A stretch of DNA of 64,000 nt from Metarhizium brunneum (Eukaryota; Ascomycota; Sordariomycetes; Hypocreales; Clavicipitaceae), in contig NC_089422.1 in NCBI RefSeq assembly GCF_013426205.1, forward strand, positions 4,154,001 through 4,218,000, written 5' to 3'. Both the position numbers and the translations under genes were made by a program. The first letter of the stretch is position 1. Each line of letters starts with the position of its first letter. Positions 11,039 to 21,331 of the stretch are shown piece by piece. The notes under the pieces are model-generated. The model saw only the letters and a list, made by a program, of their open reading frames with translations, did no database searches and was not told where the DNA came from.

Positions 11039-14000
11039 CTCCTCGATCGGATCTTTTTTACCCTTCTCGCTTGTACGGGTCGAAGACCGATTTGATTTCG
11101 CTTCTTCTTCTCCATCAGTTTACAATACGGCCTGGCCCATGTCGCAACGTCTTCTGAACGGAGCAGACAAGGGTAGAATCTTGGAACGCAAGGGCGAGAG
11201 AAGCTTCGTGTCCCAATCGTCGGCCTGCATCGCCCAAGGCCCTGATGATTAGACGAGGAGAGGAGAACGAGCCAGGAGTTCGCGCCAACCTATTCCTGGT
11301 TTCAAAGCCCACGACTCGTAACCCACCCATGGCCGTGTCGTCGTCGTCGTGTCTTGTATGCATGTAGTAAGTACTATGTACATGGTACTATTCGAAGCCT
11401 CGGCGGCGGAGAACCAACTCCATGCATGTCCTGGGCATGGGTGTTCATCCTTACCTTTGCCTTGGACCAGCTGATGCTGGGCATTAGTCGAGATGAAGAT
11501 GGGGGGATTCTCAGCCTTCCGCCTCGAAAGCCATGACCTCCATGTGGTCCATGACCCGACACCACGGCTTGGGGGCACCCATTTGGCAGCTTGTCCAGAC
11601 GATCCACCACCAGAGGTTGTGGATACAGATTTTGCTGATTCCAGTATGGCCTCCGACTCAGAACATCGTCGAGTATCGCCCGGGGGGGGGCATCTCCTGC
11701 GAAGGAGAGGGCCGTACCGGTGGAGAAGCCGCTTCACAATGCTGCGTGGCTCCAGAAAAAAAAGCTGGAGGCATCGGATGCTTTTTGGTTTTTGGAGATG
11801 AGGCTAGTACTACGCAACCACAACGGTACAATAGCCGCGTGCCGATCAGGCCGTGGTCAATATCCGCTGGCGCCTTTTCCAGAAGAAGAGAAAAAGATGT
11901 CGGGCCTGGCTTGTTTTGCCAGGATACGGAGTGCGTGCTTGGGGGAACTTGGCGACAAACCAAACCCATGCTCGCTTGAGGCGTGAGGGTTATTGCAAAT
12001 TTCCCATTTGCCCAGGGGTGGCGGCCGAGTGGGCACGAGTACGCATTATCATGTTGGGAGTTGCATGCAACTCACCGAGTACAACAGATGTGCATATACA
12101 CTCCGTACATACGTGCAAATACATAGGCATCTCGTCATGCCCTGCCTGTACGGAGCGCGGAGGAAAACTCGGCAGTGAGCCGGGAGCCGTGCTCTTCGTT
12201 TGGCTGCGGCTCCATTGGCGAGGCGATATTGCTCCAATTTGGCGATTCCTCTGTAGACGGGCACGACGGAGTCTTGTATCGGCCGAAGCTGTTGCCGGGG
12301 TCCTTGGTGCAAGTTCAGTATTCTGCAGCCCGTACGGACCCCGGTTGTACATACAATGTACATAGTTGTGGTGTTGACCGTTGCTGCGACCGTCCTGTCG
12401 TCAATGGCCACGAAGCCAGTGCTCCGTATACAAAAGCGAATTACTAGTGCTATGTCCTTCTGGAAGACCACAGGGCGTCCAGCATGTTTGTGCTCGACAG
12501 TCCGCCTGGGCATTCTTAATAGCCAACCACTCTGTACTCTGCGCTCGGCATTAGTATATACATTCCATGATACTCTGTTTCGAGCACGTTTTTCGTGAAT
12601 CCTTCAAAGTTCAAACGGTCATACCGTTACATGGCGGCTTGTCCTCCGTACGGAGTATAATGAGACGTATTACAATATCACGCCCCGTAGCCGTAGGTCT
12701 GGGAACCACTCAATTTCCTCGTGGTGTTTGGCCTTTGTGCATCCAACGTCCCATGAAGAGCCCGTCACTTTGAACGGAACTCGCTTCCGGTGGTACTAGT
12801 ATTTTTTCTTTTTTTCTTCTCCCTGGATGGATGGAAATAGAGGGGTGTATACTCGGTTTATGCGCATGTACCCCCCTCCCCCCATGCCTTGGACTCTTCC
12901 CGTGAGAGTAGAAGGGTATCACTCCGTACTTGTGGATGGTTCTCCATCCGAGAGACAGAATCACGAATGTTGGGATGAAGACCCTGGCAATCTAAACCTG
13001 ACACCCTGGTCGGAAGATGGTTGGACGAATGTCCGTGCCAGCCATGGCTCCGAGACCCTGTCCCGTGGCAAACAGGGAATGGAGGAACAGAGTACATGCA
13101 GCCGCAGAATGTGCAGACAGAAGAGTCGAGTTGGCCGAGCCGGACCATCTCTCCAGCTTCCCCGGTGCTATGACCAATTTGTCTTTCTTCCCTTCTTGGC
13201 GAGGTGGTACGAGTGGTGATGAACACCTGCGATGTCATGTCTATCACGTTTATTCTTGCTTTTTATTCGTTTGCCACCCCCCCTTCCCCCGATACAACCA
13301 CACTGAGTACATACATATGTATACCAGTGCCGGCGCACGATGCTGGTAATATCGGCAGTTGAATTAGCTTTCCATTTGCTATTATTGCCTTGGGTCTTTG
13401 GGTCGGTACAGGACTCACCTGCCAGGTATTTTCGCCATGACACGTCTATGTCAGGCACATTGACAAGAGATCTGTCAGCCAGTCCGTGCCCAGACGTTTG
13501 TAACCCACGTCGAGGTTGAAATGGTTGAAATGTCGTCCACATCTTCCTCATGTATGTACTACTCCGTACAAGCGCCGTAAGAGTAATACTGGCACTGAGT
13601 CGTAGTTTTACCATGCTATACGGAGTATCATCATGTGCATGGTCAATGGATGGGCTTTCCTGACAAGCAACCACACCGTTCTGGCGCTGACTCGACGAGG
13701 CCGTGGCGTGTACGCAGTACGTACGTACGAGACCGGCAACATGTTGGACCAAAGAAGGCATCCTGGGCACGAGGAGACTTGGCACTCCTGCCTCTCTCAA
13801 CGTCTGGCTCGAATCGTGCGAGGTCGCTCGTGGTAGTACGGAGCATCATACAAGAAAGGTAGCAGCTGTCAATCACGCGGCGGGGAGAGGGGCGCCGAGT
13901 GATGGCAATTGGGCTTCTGCATAAGAGTTGCACCTGTTTGAATCGAGTCCCATTAGACCGGCCGTCGGATGCTATGGCATTGTATTGTTGCGCAATTGTG

Positions 14001-14213
14001 TCGGTGAATATCATTATATAATCATGGTTGCTGGCGGAGATGATTCTTATGCAATGTCAGGGAATTTTTGGACATGGAGATGGGTCCTGTCGGCGATAAG
14101 CAGTCTCGACTCATGGAAGTCGCTGCTCTTGCCAAGGCATTGCATTGTAAGCATATATCATTGATGCATGAATACTCGGCGAGGTACTTCGTAGGCACCA
14201 GCACTACCATTTT

Positions 14214-14240
14214 ATTTCATTTTCATTTTCATTTTCATTT
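14214..14240. repeat. TTTCAT hexanucleotide tandem
   Basis: About four to five head-to-tail TTTCAT units followed by an ATCTATTTATAAT run, some 250 bp upstream of the DPH6 start codon. This is a simple microsatellite in the promoter flank. Confidence 0.75.
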
Positions 14241-14492
14241 ATCTATTTATAATATTTTTTCCCCATCTCCTCCGCCATCATGAGTAAATAGAAAATGCAA
14301 TTGTACAAATGACCTCCTCTAGCATGAACCAAGCAAAGCACACACACCACGTGGGGATCCACTCACGACCACAATGACGGACAAGAAGTCTGGTGCAATA
14401 TGCAAAATGCAAAACGTGCGCTTCCAGCAAAACAATGACACTCAACTGTCGGCCACAGCTCCACGCGTCTCGGCCGCCAGTACATTCTTGTA

Positions 14493-16964
14493 ATGTCCGG
14501 CGAGAAGCTTAACGTGATTGCCCTGATATCAGGTGGGAAAGACAGTTTCTACAGCCTCCTCCACTGCATCCACCATGGTCACCGCATCGTCGCCTTGGCG
14601 AATCTCTTTCCCATCAGTGCTGACGGCGGCGGCGACGACTCTACTGCGGTCCGTGTCATTGAGCCGGGTCGGCATGATGTAGACTCGGCATCGGCAACAA
14701 CAATAGATGGCCATGACGCTGCCGCGTTGCCTGACTCGGAAAGGGACTTGAACAGTTTCATGTACCAGACCGTTGGACACGAGATAATCCCGCTCTACGC
14801 CTCTGCGACAGGTCTCCCGCTCTACCGCCAGCCCATTGTTGGCAGTGCCCTTCGCCATGAACGAGACTACGACTACACGTCGGCCCATGGGCAAGGATCG
14901 GCTGCTGCCGCTGACGAGACCGAGTCCATGCTACCCCTGCTGCGGGCTGTCCTGGCTCGTCATCCAGAAGCCGACGCTCTTTGCTCTGGCGCCATCCTGT
15001 CGACATACCAACGCACGAGAGTCGAGTCAGTGGCACTGCGGCTCGGACTTACGCCGCTATCGTATCTGTGGAAGTATCCGATCTTGCCATCCGTGCCGGG
15101 GGCTCTAGCCGATGAGGCCCAGCTGTTGAGCGACATGGCCGCTGCTGGGGTGGAGGCCAGGATCATCAAGGTTGCGAGCGCCGGCCTGGATGAGCGTCAC
15201 CTGTGGGAGGCGGTGACGAGCGAAACTGGCGTGCGGAGGGTAAAGTCTTCCTTGAGGAAGTTTGGCGCCGCTGAGGGTGCCTCGCTTGGCGAGGGCGGTG
15301 AGTTTGAGACCATCGTGGTGGACGGGCCAGACATATTGTTCAAGAAACGCATTGCTGTTCCTGATGGTGGCAGGAAGGTGATTGCTGAAGGTGGAGGGTC
15401 CACTTGGTTGATGCTTCGCGGAGCAAAGCTTGAAGATAAAGCTGTGCATGGGCAGGAAACGCCGTCTTCGGTTCGTGAGCCCGCGCTGCTCGAGGCGAGC
15501 TTCCAGTCGGTTGTGGATGCGTTGGACCTGACTACTCCCGTTCAACACGCCGCTGGCTTCCGCTCCTCGAAGCTCCTTCCTAAGTCTGACGTCCAATTCA
15601 GAGCAGACTCGGACACCTTGCATTGGCATGTCGTTGCAGATGCATCGGCAACCGGACCATTTATTCAGAATGAGGCCATCCATGTGGTTGACAAGATCAA
15701 GTCGCTACTCTCGACAAACGGGCTGGACTCAAGCCAAATTACAAGCGTACTCATTCTCCTTCGTAACATGGCTGATTTCTCAATAATTAACAGCGAGTAT
15801 GGAAAGTTATTCACAAAGCCGAATCCGCCGTCGAGGATTACGATATCTAGCGGAGACCTTCTGCCGCAGGACAGAAACATTGTCATGTACATCACAGCAC
15901 CTGTTGCAAACGCCAAGGTCGCAAGAAATGGGCTTCATGTTCAGTCTAGGTCCTATTGGGCACCCGCCAATATTGGACCTTACAGTCAAGCCATTGAGGC
16001 TGCTGTCTCCGTGGACGGTGAGCCCACGCGTTTGAGGTCGGTGACTGTTGCTGGACAAATTCCGCTTATACCGGCGTCCATGGCGCTACCTACTGCATCA
16101 AAGACCTTACTACGACATCAGATAGTGCTCTCTCTCCAACATTTGTGGAGGATTGGGGCTGAAATGAAGGTTCAGTGCTGGAGTAGCGCCGTGGCCTACT
16201 TTGCTCGTCAGCACGGCGAGAATGTCGCACAGGAGAGTGCCGTGCTTGCTGGACAGGCTTGGAAGCTCGCCCATGGCTCGCCAGATTGCAACGACGATGA
16301 CGACGATAATGGGCCTGATCCTTGGGATTTGAAGTATAATCAACGATTCCAGGTGCTGGGGGCCACGGAAACAAAGACGTCTTGTCCATCTATTCCGGAC
16401 TGGTCTGCGTACACGTTGCGGCAACAGAACGAACCTGACTCAAGTGTTCCACCGCTGTTTACAGCTGAGGTTGAGAGCCTGCCGAGAGGATCCCTTGTTG
16501 AATGGCATGTTCACAACGGGCTGAAGCAGATCGAGGCCGGGTCTGTTGAGTTGATACATTTGCCGACTGCTGGCACAGTGGGCGGCGATGGCTGGCAGAG
16601 CTGGCATCTGATTGTCAAGGCTGGTGAGAACCACATTGTGTACACCACGATGGCCTACTCTGGCGCCAGTCAGGATGGACCAGTCGTCGAGTTTAGAGTG
16701 TTGGAACGCGAGCTTGGCGCAATGTACCGGGCCTCAATACACACGCTACAGCCCAACGTGATGAGTCTGGCTGCAAACCCGTTGCCTTACCTTGGCTACG
16801 TTGATTTGCGCAGGACGGAGAGTGTATGGGGGCATAATGGCAGTGATGATGTTGAGATACCTTTTGCCGTAGTGCCCTGTCACTCCCTTTGGGATTCTGC
16901 CGGCCAGCGCCTAACTGCGGTGGCATTATACAAGTCAATTCTGACGGATGCATGCGCATCGTAA
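14493..16964 (+). CDS. DPH6: Diphthine-ammonia ligase (Dph6) with RidA-like C-terminal domains
   Basis: A single uninterrupted frame of 823 aa. The N-terminus carries the ATP-pyrophosphatase P-loop SGGKDS (residues 13-18). Near residues 265-278 is the family motif GEGGEFET followed by VVDGP. The C-terminal half holds two RidA/YjgF-type regions (about 366-470 and 484-640); the second has the hallmark GPYSQA. This order, ligase then two RidA folds, is that of eukaryotic Dph6 (yeast YLR143W, fission yeast Mug71). The enzyme performs the last step of diphthamide synthesis on eEF2: ATP-dependent amidation of diphthine with ammonium, in the cytosol. An insertion rich in Asp/Asn around residue 607 lies inside the second RidA region. 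The start is the first Met of the frame and sits directly before the conserved first beta strand. Confidence 0.93.
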   Translation: MSGEKLNVIALISGGKDSFYSLLHCIHHGHRIVALANLFPISADGGGDDSTAVRVIEPGRHDVDSASATTIDGHDAAALPDSERDLNSFMYQTVGHEIIPLYASATGLPLYRQPIVGSALRHERDYDYTSAHGQGSAAAADETESMLPLLRAVLARHPEADALCSGAILSTYQRTRVESVALRLGLTPLSYLWKYPILPSVPGALADEAQLLSDMAAAGVEARIIKVASAGLDERHLWEAVTSETGVRRVKSSLRKFGAAEGASLGEGGEFETIVVDGPDILFKKRIAVPDGGRKVIAEGGGSTWLMLRGAKLEDKAVHGQETPSSVREPALLEASFQSVVDALDLTTPVQHAAGFRSSKLLPKSDVQFRADSDTLHWHVVADASATGPFIQNEAIHVVDKIKSLLSTNGLDSSQITSVLILLRNMADFSIINSEYGKLFTKPNPPSRITISSGDLLPQDRNIVMYITAPVANAKVARNGLHVQSRSYWAPANIGPYSQAIEAAVSVDGEPTRLRSVTVAGQIPLIPASMALPTASKTLLRHQIVLSLQHLWRIGAEMKVQCWSSAVAYFARQHGENVAQESAVLAGQAWKLAHGSPDCNDDDDDNGPDPWDLKYNQRFQVLGATETKTSCPSIPDWSAYTLRQQNEPDSSVPPLFTAEVESLPRGSLVEWHVHNGLKQIEAGSVELIHLPTAGTVGGDGWQSWHLIVKAGENHIVYTTMAYSGASQDGPVVEFRVLERELGAMYRASIHTLQPNVMSLAANPLPYLGYVDLRRTESVWGHNGSDDVEIPFAVVPCHSLWDSAGQRLTAVALYKSILTDACAS

Positions 16965-17404
16965 GCTGTACAGACATTCAATAGATAGGGAAGAAAAAAA
17001 AAGGAGAAAGATTCAGGGTGACCTAATTCTGGCAGGAAGCAAACCAACTGCGTCCCAGGTTGATTGCTCACATGACGGTTGTGACGTCGAATCATTCAGC
17101 CGCGATGCAGCCCCCACCGTACGCGGACCAAGCAGATGGCATCGGCTGGTACCGGCAAATAAGCATGCAGATGGCGAGCGTCAAACGGACCACAACTCGC
17201 CCAGACGCACGCGACGTGGCCCTCGGAGCACGCCATGCCCCCAAGAGCCGGGCTTCCCATCTTGCATCTCCCCAGATCCGTCTCGCCAATCACAGGGCCG
17301 CCAACCAACGTTGGAACGCTTCCAGGGACGAGGCCGTGCCCACACGCAGGCTCATGAGAAGGACGATCGATTTTCAAGAGACGTGAGGTCCCTGTCGGCA
17401 AGCC

Positions 17405-18462
17405 ATGGGCGACAATCCAAGCTCGCAGAGGAGCGCGGATGGAGGCGCTAGTAGGCCAACAGCTCGGTCCCGCAGCGTGTCGTTCCGGCGGCAGTCGACG
17501 ACCGAGCGCATCAATGAGATTCTCGAGGTGGGTGAAAGCTGTCTCTTCGTTTCCTTTTTTTCTTCTTTCTTCTTTCTTTTTTTGCCTCGTCTCAGTACTC
17601 CACAGATGGACAGCTGTTACCGAGAGTTATGGGCGTTGGCTGACTGACATACTGGCAACACCTACAGAGTGGCCGCGATCGAGCCGATACCATGAGTACG
17701 GACCCGGCACAATTTAGTCGACAGCTATCACCTCAGGCTGTAGCAGCGAGCGAGGATGAGCCCGCGCCCGATGAATTGACGGGCATTGTGTCCCGGGGGT
17801 CAGGGCAGAATTACCAGGCGCTTTACATGGTCGGGACGACCCGCTCCAGGCCGTCCATCTACTCGAGACAATCACGGCCGGCCGCAGAGGATGGTCCCGC
17901 GGAAGACGCCCCGAATCAGAGTCCCGAAAGCGAAAGGGAATCCAGGTCGTGGCTGAGACGAAAGCTGGGGGCCTTGCAGTCCGTCGAGCTGGAGAATAAA
18001 GGAAGTGTCGCACGAGACCATCTCGCGCTAGGTATGCCGTCACTCGTAGCCAAGACTCGAGATCCAGCCCAACGGTGCCGTCATCTTGTCTAACGTCGCT
18101 GTGTGCACGCAGAAAGAACATTCCTCGCCTGGTTACGCACGTCCTTGGCGTTTGCATCAATCGGCGTGGCCGTCACACAACTCTTCCGGCTCAACACGAC
18201 GATATCCGACGGCAATGGCAACTCTGGCAGTGCTACCCTTCGACGGCTGGGCAAGCCGCTGGGCTCGGCATTCCTCGGCATCAGCATCCTCACGCTGCTG
18301 CTGGGAGCTAGGAGGTACTTTCGCGGACAGGAGTGGGTGATTAAGGGGAAATTCCCGGCCAGTCGCGGGACGATTATATTGATTGCATTGGTTGCGCTGG
18401 CCATTATGCTGGCTTCGTTGGTGGTTGTCATTGTTATTCATCCATCTGATGAAGAGCTGTAA
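17405..18462 (+). CDS. DUF202-family membrane protein
   Basis: Three exons, 17405-17527, 17668-18031 and 18113-18462, give 278 aa. The first intron (17528-17667) has a GTGGGT donor and CTACAG acceptor; the second (18032-18112) has GTATGC, a CTAAC branch and CAG. A stop codon lies in frame just before the chosen ATG. Residues 1-160 are Ser/Arg/Glu-rich and probably disordered and cytosolic. The DUF202 domain (about 163-278) begins with ERTFLAWLRTSLAF and has three hydrophobic segments. DUF202 occurs alone in small bacterial and fungal membrane proteins and at the C-terminus of the vacuolar polyphosphate (VTC) complex subunits; this protein lacks SPX and VTC catalytic domains. Its exact role is unknown. 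Confidence 0.88.
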
Positions 18463-18836
18463 ATTGCGCTCTGGGCTGGATGCTGGTGCAGCCAGCGGTT
18501 GGTTTAACACTGGGCATGAATTGTATAATCCGCCATGTGCATGTTGATATCCTGATACCTGTTATATATTGAGCTTGATGCGAAGTTATCTTTTGTCTTT
18601 GGTGAATAAAACAACAGTCTTGGCTGCAGGAGACCGCGAGTGGGGGTGATGTCATGGCACACACAGGAGAGAGACATGGAGCTTGTGTTGCTTCACTTCA
18701 CTGCATGGTGGGGTTAACCGTGAGCTTCGGTGCCCCTCCACCACCAACCAGCCCATCGCTTGCTTGCCTGCGCCCAAGGGGATTAAACCAAACCTCCGTG
18801 GCCAACACCTCCGCCGGGTGCGTCAAGAAGCCAGCA
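18463..18836. other. Spacer between DUF202 gene and HCS1
   Basis: 374 bp holding the 3' flank of the DUF202 gene and the HCS1 promoter. The HCS1 frame is open upstream to 18654, so a longer N-terminus is formally possible, but that extension does not resemble helicase sequence. No other element is seen. Confidence 0.5.
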
Positions 18837-21331
18837 ATGCCGTCCAAAGATGCCGTCGACGTCCCATCCTTTGCAAGCACCCAGCTCGCCCTCCTCGACA
18901 GGGAGCTCAAGAGCGAAGTCGACGAGACCAGCCAGCTCATCTCGAACCACAGCCCTGCCGGCCTACAGCGCGCAGGGCTGGCCATCACCAATCTGGTGGT
19001 TTCTTCCCAGCGGACAGGCTTGGGGGGCAAGACTGTTCTCGAGCTGGGCCCTGACAGTGCTACATCCGCCACGGGAGAGCTGCCTGAACATGGCGTCCGG
19101 ACAGGCGACATAGTCCTGGTGGCCGAGCAGCCCGCCGGCAGTGCTAAGAAGAGAGAAGTCAGGGAACTGGAGAGGAAGGGCTCGAGGGGGGTTGTCACCA
19201 AGGTGCAGAGGGGATTCGTCAATGTGGCTCTGGATGATGGCAAGGACGAGGTGTCGTTTCCAGGGAGGGTGTGGCTGGTCAAGTTGGCGGATGAGGTGAC
19301 GTACAGACGGTGAGGAAGGACCTTGTGTCGTGAGCGTCCAATTTTTTTGTTGTTTCTTATTGACATGTGGCGACAGTATGAACCAGACCATGGAAAAGCT
19401 GCAGGGCCTGGTCGAGGCCGAGTATTCGAGCTTTATGAGAGTCCTGTTTGGTCTTTCTAGCCCGTCGCCTCTCCCCCAAGATTTGTCGAGGGATCCTCAG
19501 GCTGGCGATATTGAATGGACTGATCCTACCTTGAACGACTCACAAAAGGATGCGATTCGATTTGCACTGGCTTCGAGGGAGATTGCTCTAATCCATGGTC
19601 CACCAGGAGTAAAACATCACCACACAAGGCAATACACCATCTTCGAGGAGGCAATGCTAACTTGTACCAGACTGGCAAGACGCACACCCTCATAGAGCTC
19701 ATTCTGCAAATGGTCAAACGAAAGCAGAGAGTCCTCGTATGCGGCCCATCCAACATTTCCGTCGACAACATCGTGGAGCGCCTTTCGCCCCATAAGCTCC
19801 CCATTCTCCGACTAGGCCACCCGGCGCGTCTGCTCCCTTCTGTCCTTCACCACTCTTTAGACGTCCTCACCAATACATCGGAAGCAGGGGCCATTGTTAA
19901 AGATGTCAGGGCGGAAATGGACGCCAAACAGGCATCCATCAAAAAGACGAAAAGCGGCAAGGAACGACGAGAAATCTACTCTGATCTCAAAGAACTACGA
20001 AAAGAGTACCGTGAGCGGGAGCGCAAATGTGTGAGCAACCTCATCAGCGGCAGCAAAGTTGTTCTAGCCACACTACATGGTTCCGGAGGCTTTCAACTAC
20101 GCAATGAGGAATTTGACGTCGTCGTTATTGACGAAGCCAGTCAGGCGCTGGAGGCGCAATGCTGGGTACCACTGCTGTCTGCAAGGAAAGCTGTCTGCGC
20201 GGGGGATCATTTACAACTACCCCCAACGATAAAGTCGCTCAATTCAAAGGCAAACCCGAGGCCCAAAGACGAAAGGCTCCCGATTATCAAGGGCATGACT
20301 CTTGAGACGACGCTTTTTGATAGATTGCTGGCGCTGCATGGCCCAAGCATCAAGAGGATGCTTACAACACAGTATCGAATGCATGAAGAGATTATGCGGT
20401 TCCCTTCAGAGGAGCTCTATGGGTCGAAGCTTGTTGCAGCAGATGCCGTCAAGGCCAGGCTACTGAAAGATTTAGAATACGGAGTCCAAGATAACGAAGA
20501 CACAAGCGCGCCGCTTATTTTTATCGACACCCAAGGGGGTGATTTTCCAGAAAGGAGTGAGGAAGACGACAAGGACAATCCCAAGAAAGGGAGGGGAAGC
20601 TTGCATAGTGAGAGCAAGAGCAACGAGATGGAAGCAGCATTGGTACTGCAGCATGCGGGACAGTTGGTTGGCGCAGGCGTTCGTCCGGAGGATATTGCTA
20701 TCGTGACCCCATATAATGCCCAGGTAAGATCATTTATAAGCCAGATCAGATCGTTGGCTTTCGGAAGAAAGGGATCTGACTTGCATGAGCTAGCTGGGCG
20801 TGCTAGCGCCCTTGAAAGAAAAGTTCCCAGGCATAGAGCTAGGCAGTGTGGATGGGTTCCAAGGCCGCGAGAAGGAGGCGGTCATCGTCAGCCTCGTGCG
20901 GAGCAACCCCGACGGTGAAGTAGGGTTTCTCGGTGAAAAGAGAAGATTAAACGGTGAGTTTAACCCCTCTTCTTCTTCCCCAGCCCCCTGTAACTGCAGT
21001 CGTCATATTGTGCGCGAAACCACTCTAACCTTCCTCCCTTCCTTGCAGTGGCCATGACTCGTCCGAGGCGATCGCTCACTGTAATTGGAGACTCGGAGAC
21101 CGTAAAGAGGTAAGAAGCCCGACATGGAGGGGTCGCCGCGATTCAACTCCAGACGACGGTCTGGGCGTGGGGGACCTTCAGTCTCGAGCGTCTGCAAGAA
21201 TGTACTTTATGGGGTGAAGTGTACATACTGACCCAATTACCAGGGGGAGCAACTTTCTCAAAAAATGGATGGAATTCCTCGAAGATAACGCCGACCTCCG
21301 GTATCCTGACATATCCTCCATTGTCAACTAA
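18837..21331 (+). CDS. HCS1: UPF1/SMUBP2-like SF1B DNA helicase (DNA polymerase alpha-associated helicase A)
   Basis: Six exons: 18837-19309, 19377-19608, 19671-20723, 20794-20953, 21049-21109 and 21244-21331, giving 688 aa, close to yeast Hcs1. All splice borders are GT-AG and keep frame. An N-terminal beta-barrel-like region (about 1-160) precedes the helicase core. Walker A GPPGTGKT is at 232-239 and is split exactly by intron 2; Walker B VIDEAS is at about 387-392; TQYRMH is near 469; the [24 protein letters not shown] motif V is near 604-625; and TRPRR motif VI is near 645. The family unwinds DNA 5' to 3' and associates with polymerase alpha; vertebrate SMUBP2 also acts in RNA metabolism. 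No zinc finger or R3H domain is present, which favours Hcs1 over SMUBP2-type architecture. Confidence 0.92.

Larger units (their letters stand above)
10179..14492. other. Gene-poor spacer between MSN2 and DPH6
   Basis: The first few hundred bases are the T-rich MSN2 3' flank. The rest has no supported gene; open frames such as 11249-11737 (-) and 13168-13800 (-) overlap others on the opposite strand and show no family features. Visible elements are a CG/GT alternating tract (10992-11036), a TTTCAT hexamer tandem (about 14214-14240) and TACTCCGTAC-family motifs at about 12102, 12644-12655 (a perfect CTCCGTACGGAG palindrome), 12921, 13560-13569, 13619-13627 and 13840. Confidence 0.6.

Noticed and set aside
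11249..11737. 162-codon open frame on the minus strand
   Set aside because: Opposed by equally long frames on the + strand; no conserved features.
13168..13800. 210-codon open frame on the minus strand
   Set aside because: Overlaps other frames, has no recognisable domain and spans TACTCCGTAC motifs; length is within chance for this much sequence.
18654..18836. 61-residue N-terminal extension of HCS1
   Set aside because: Open frame, but the sequence does not resemble helicase N-termini; the Met at 18837 fits the family length.
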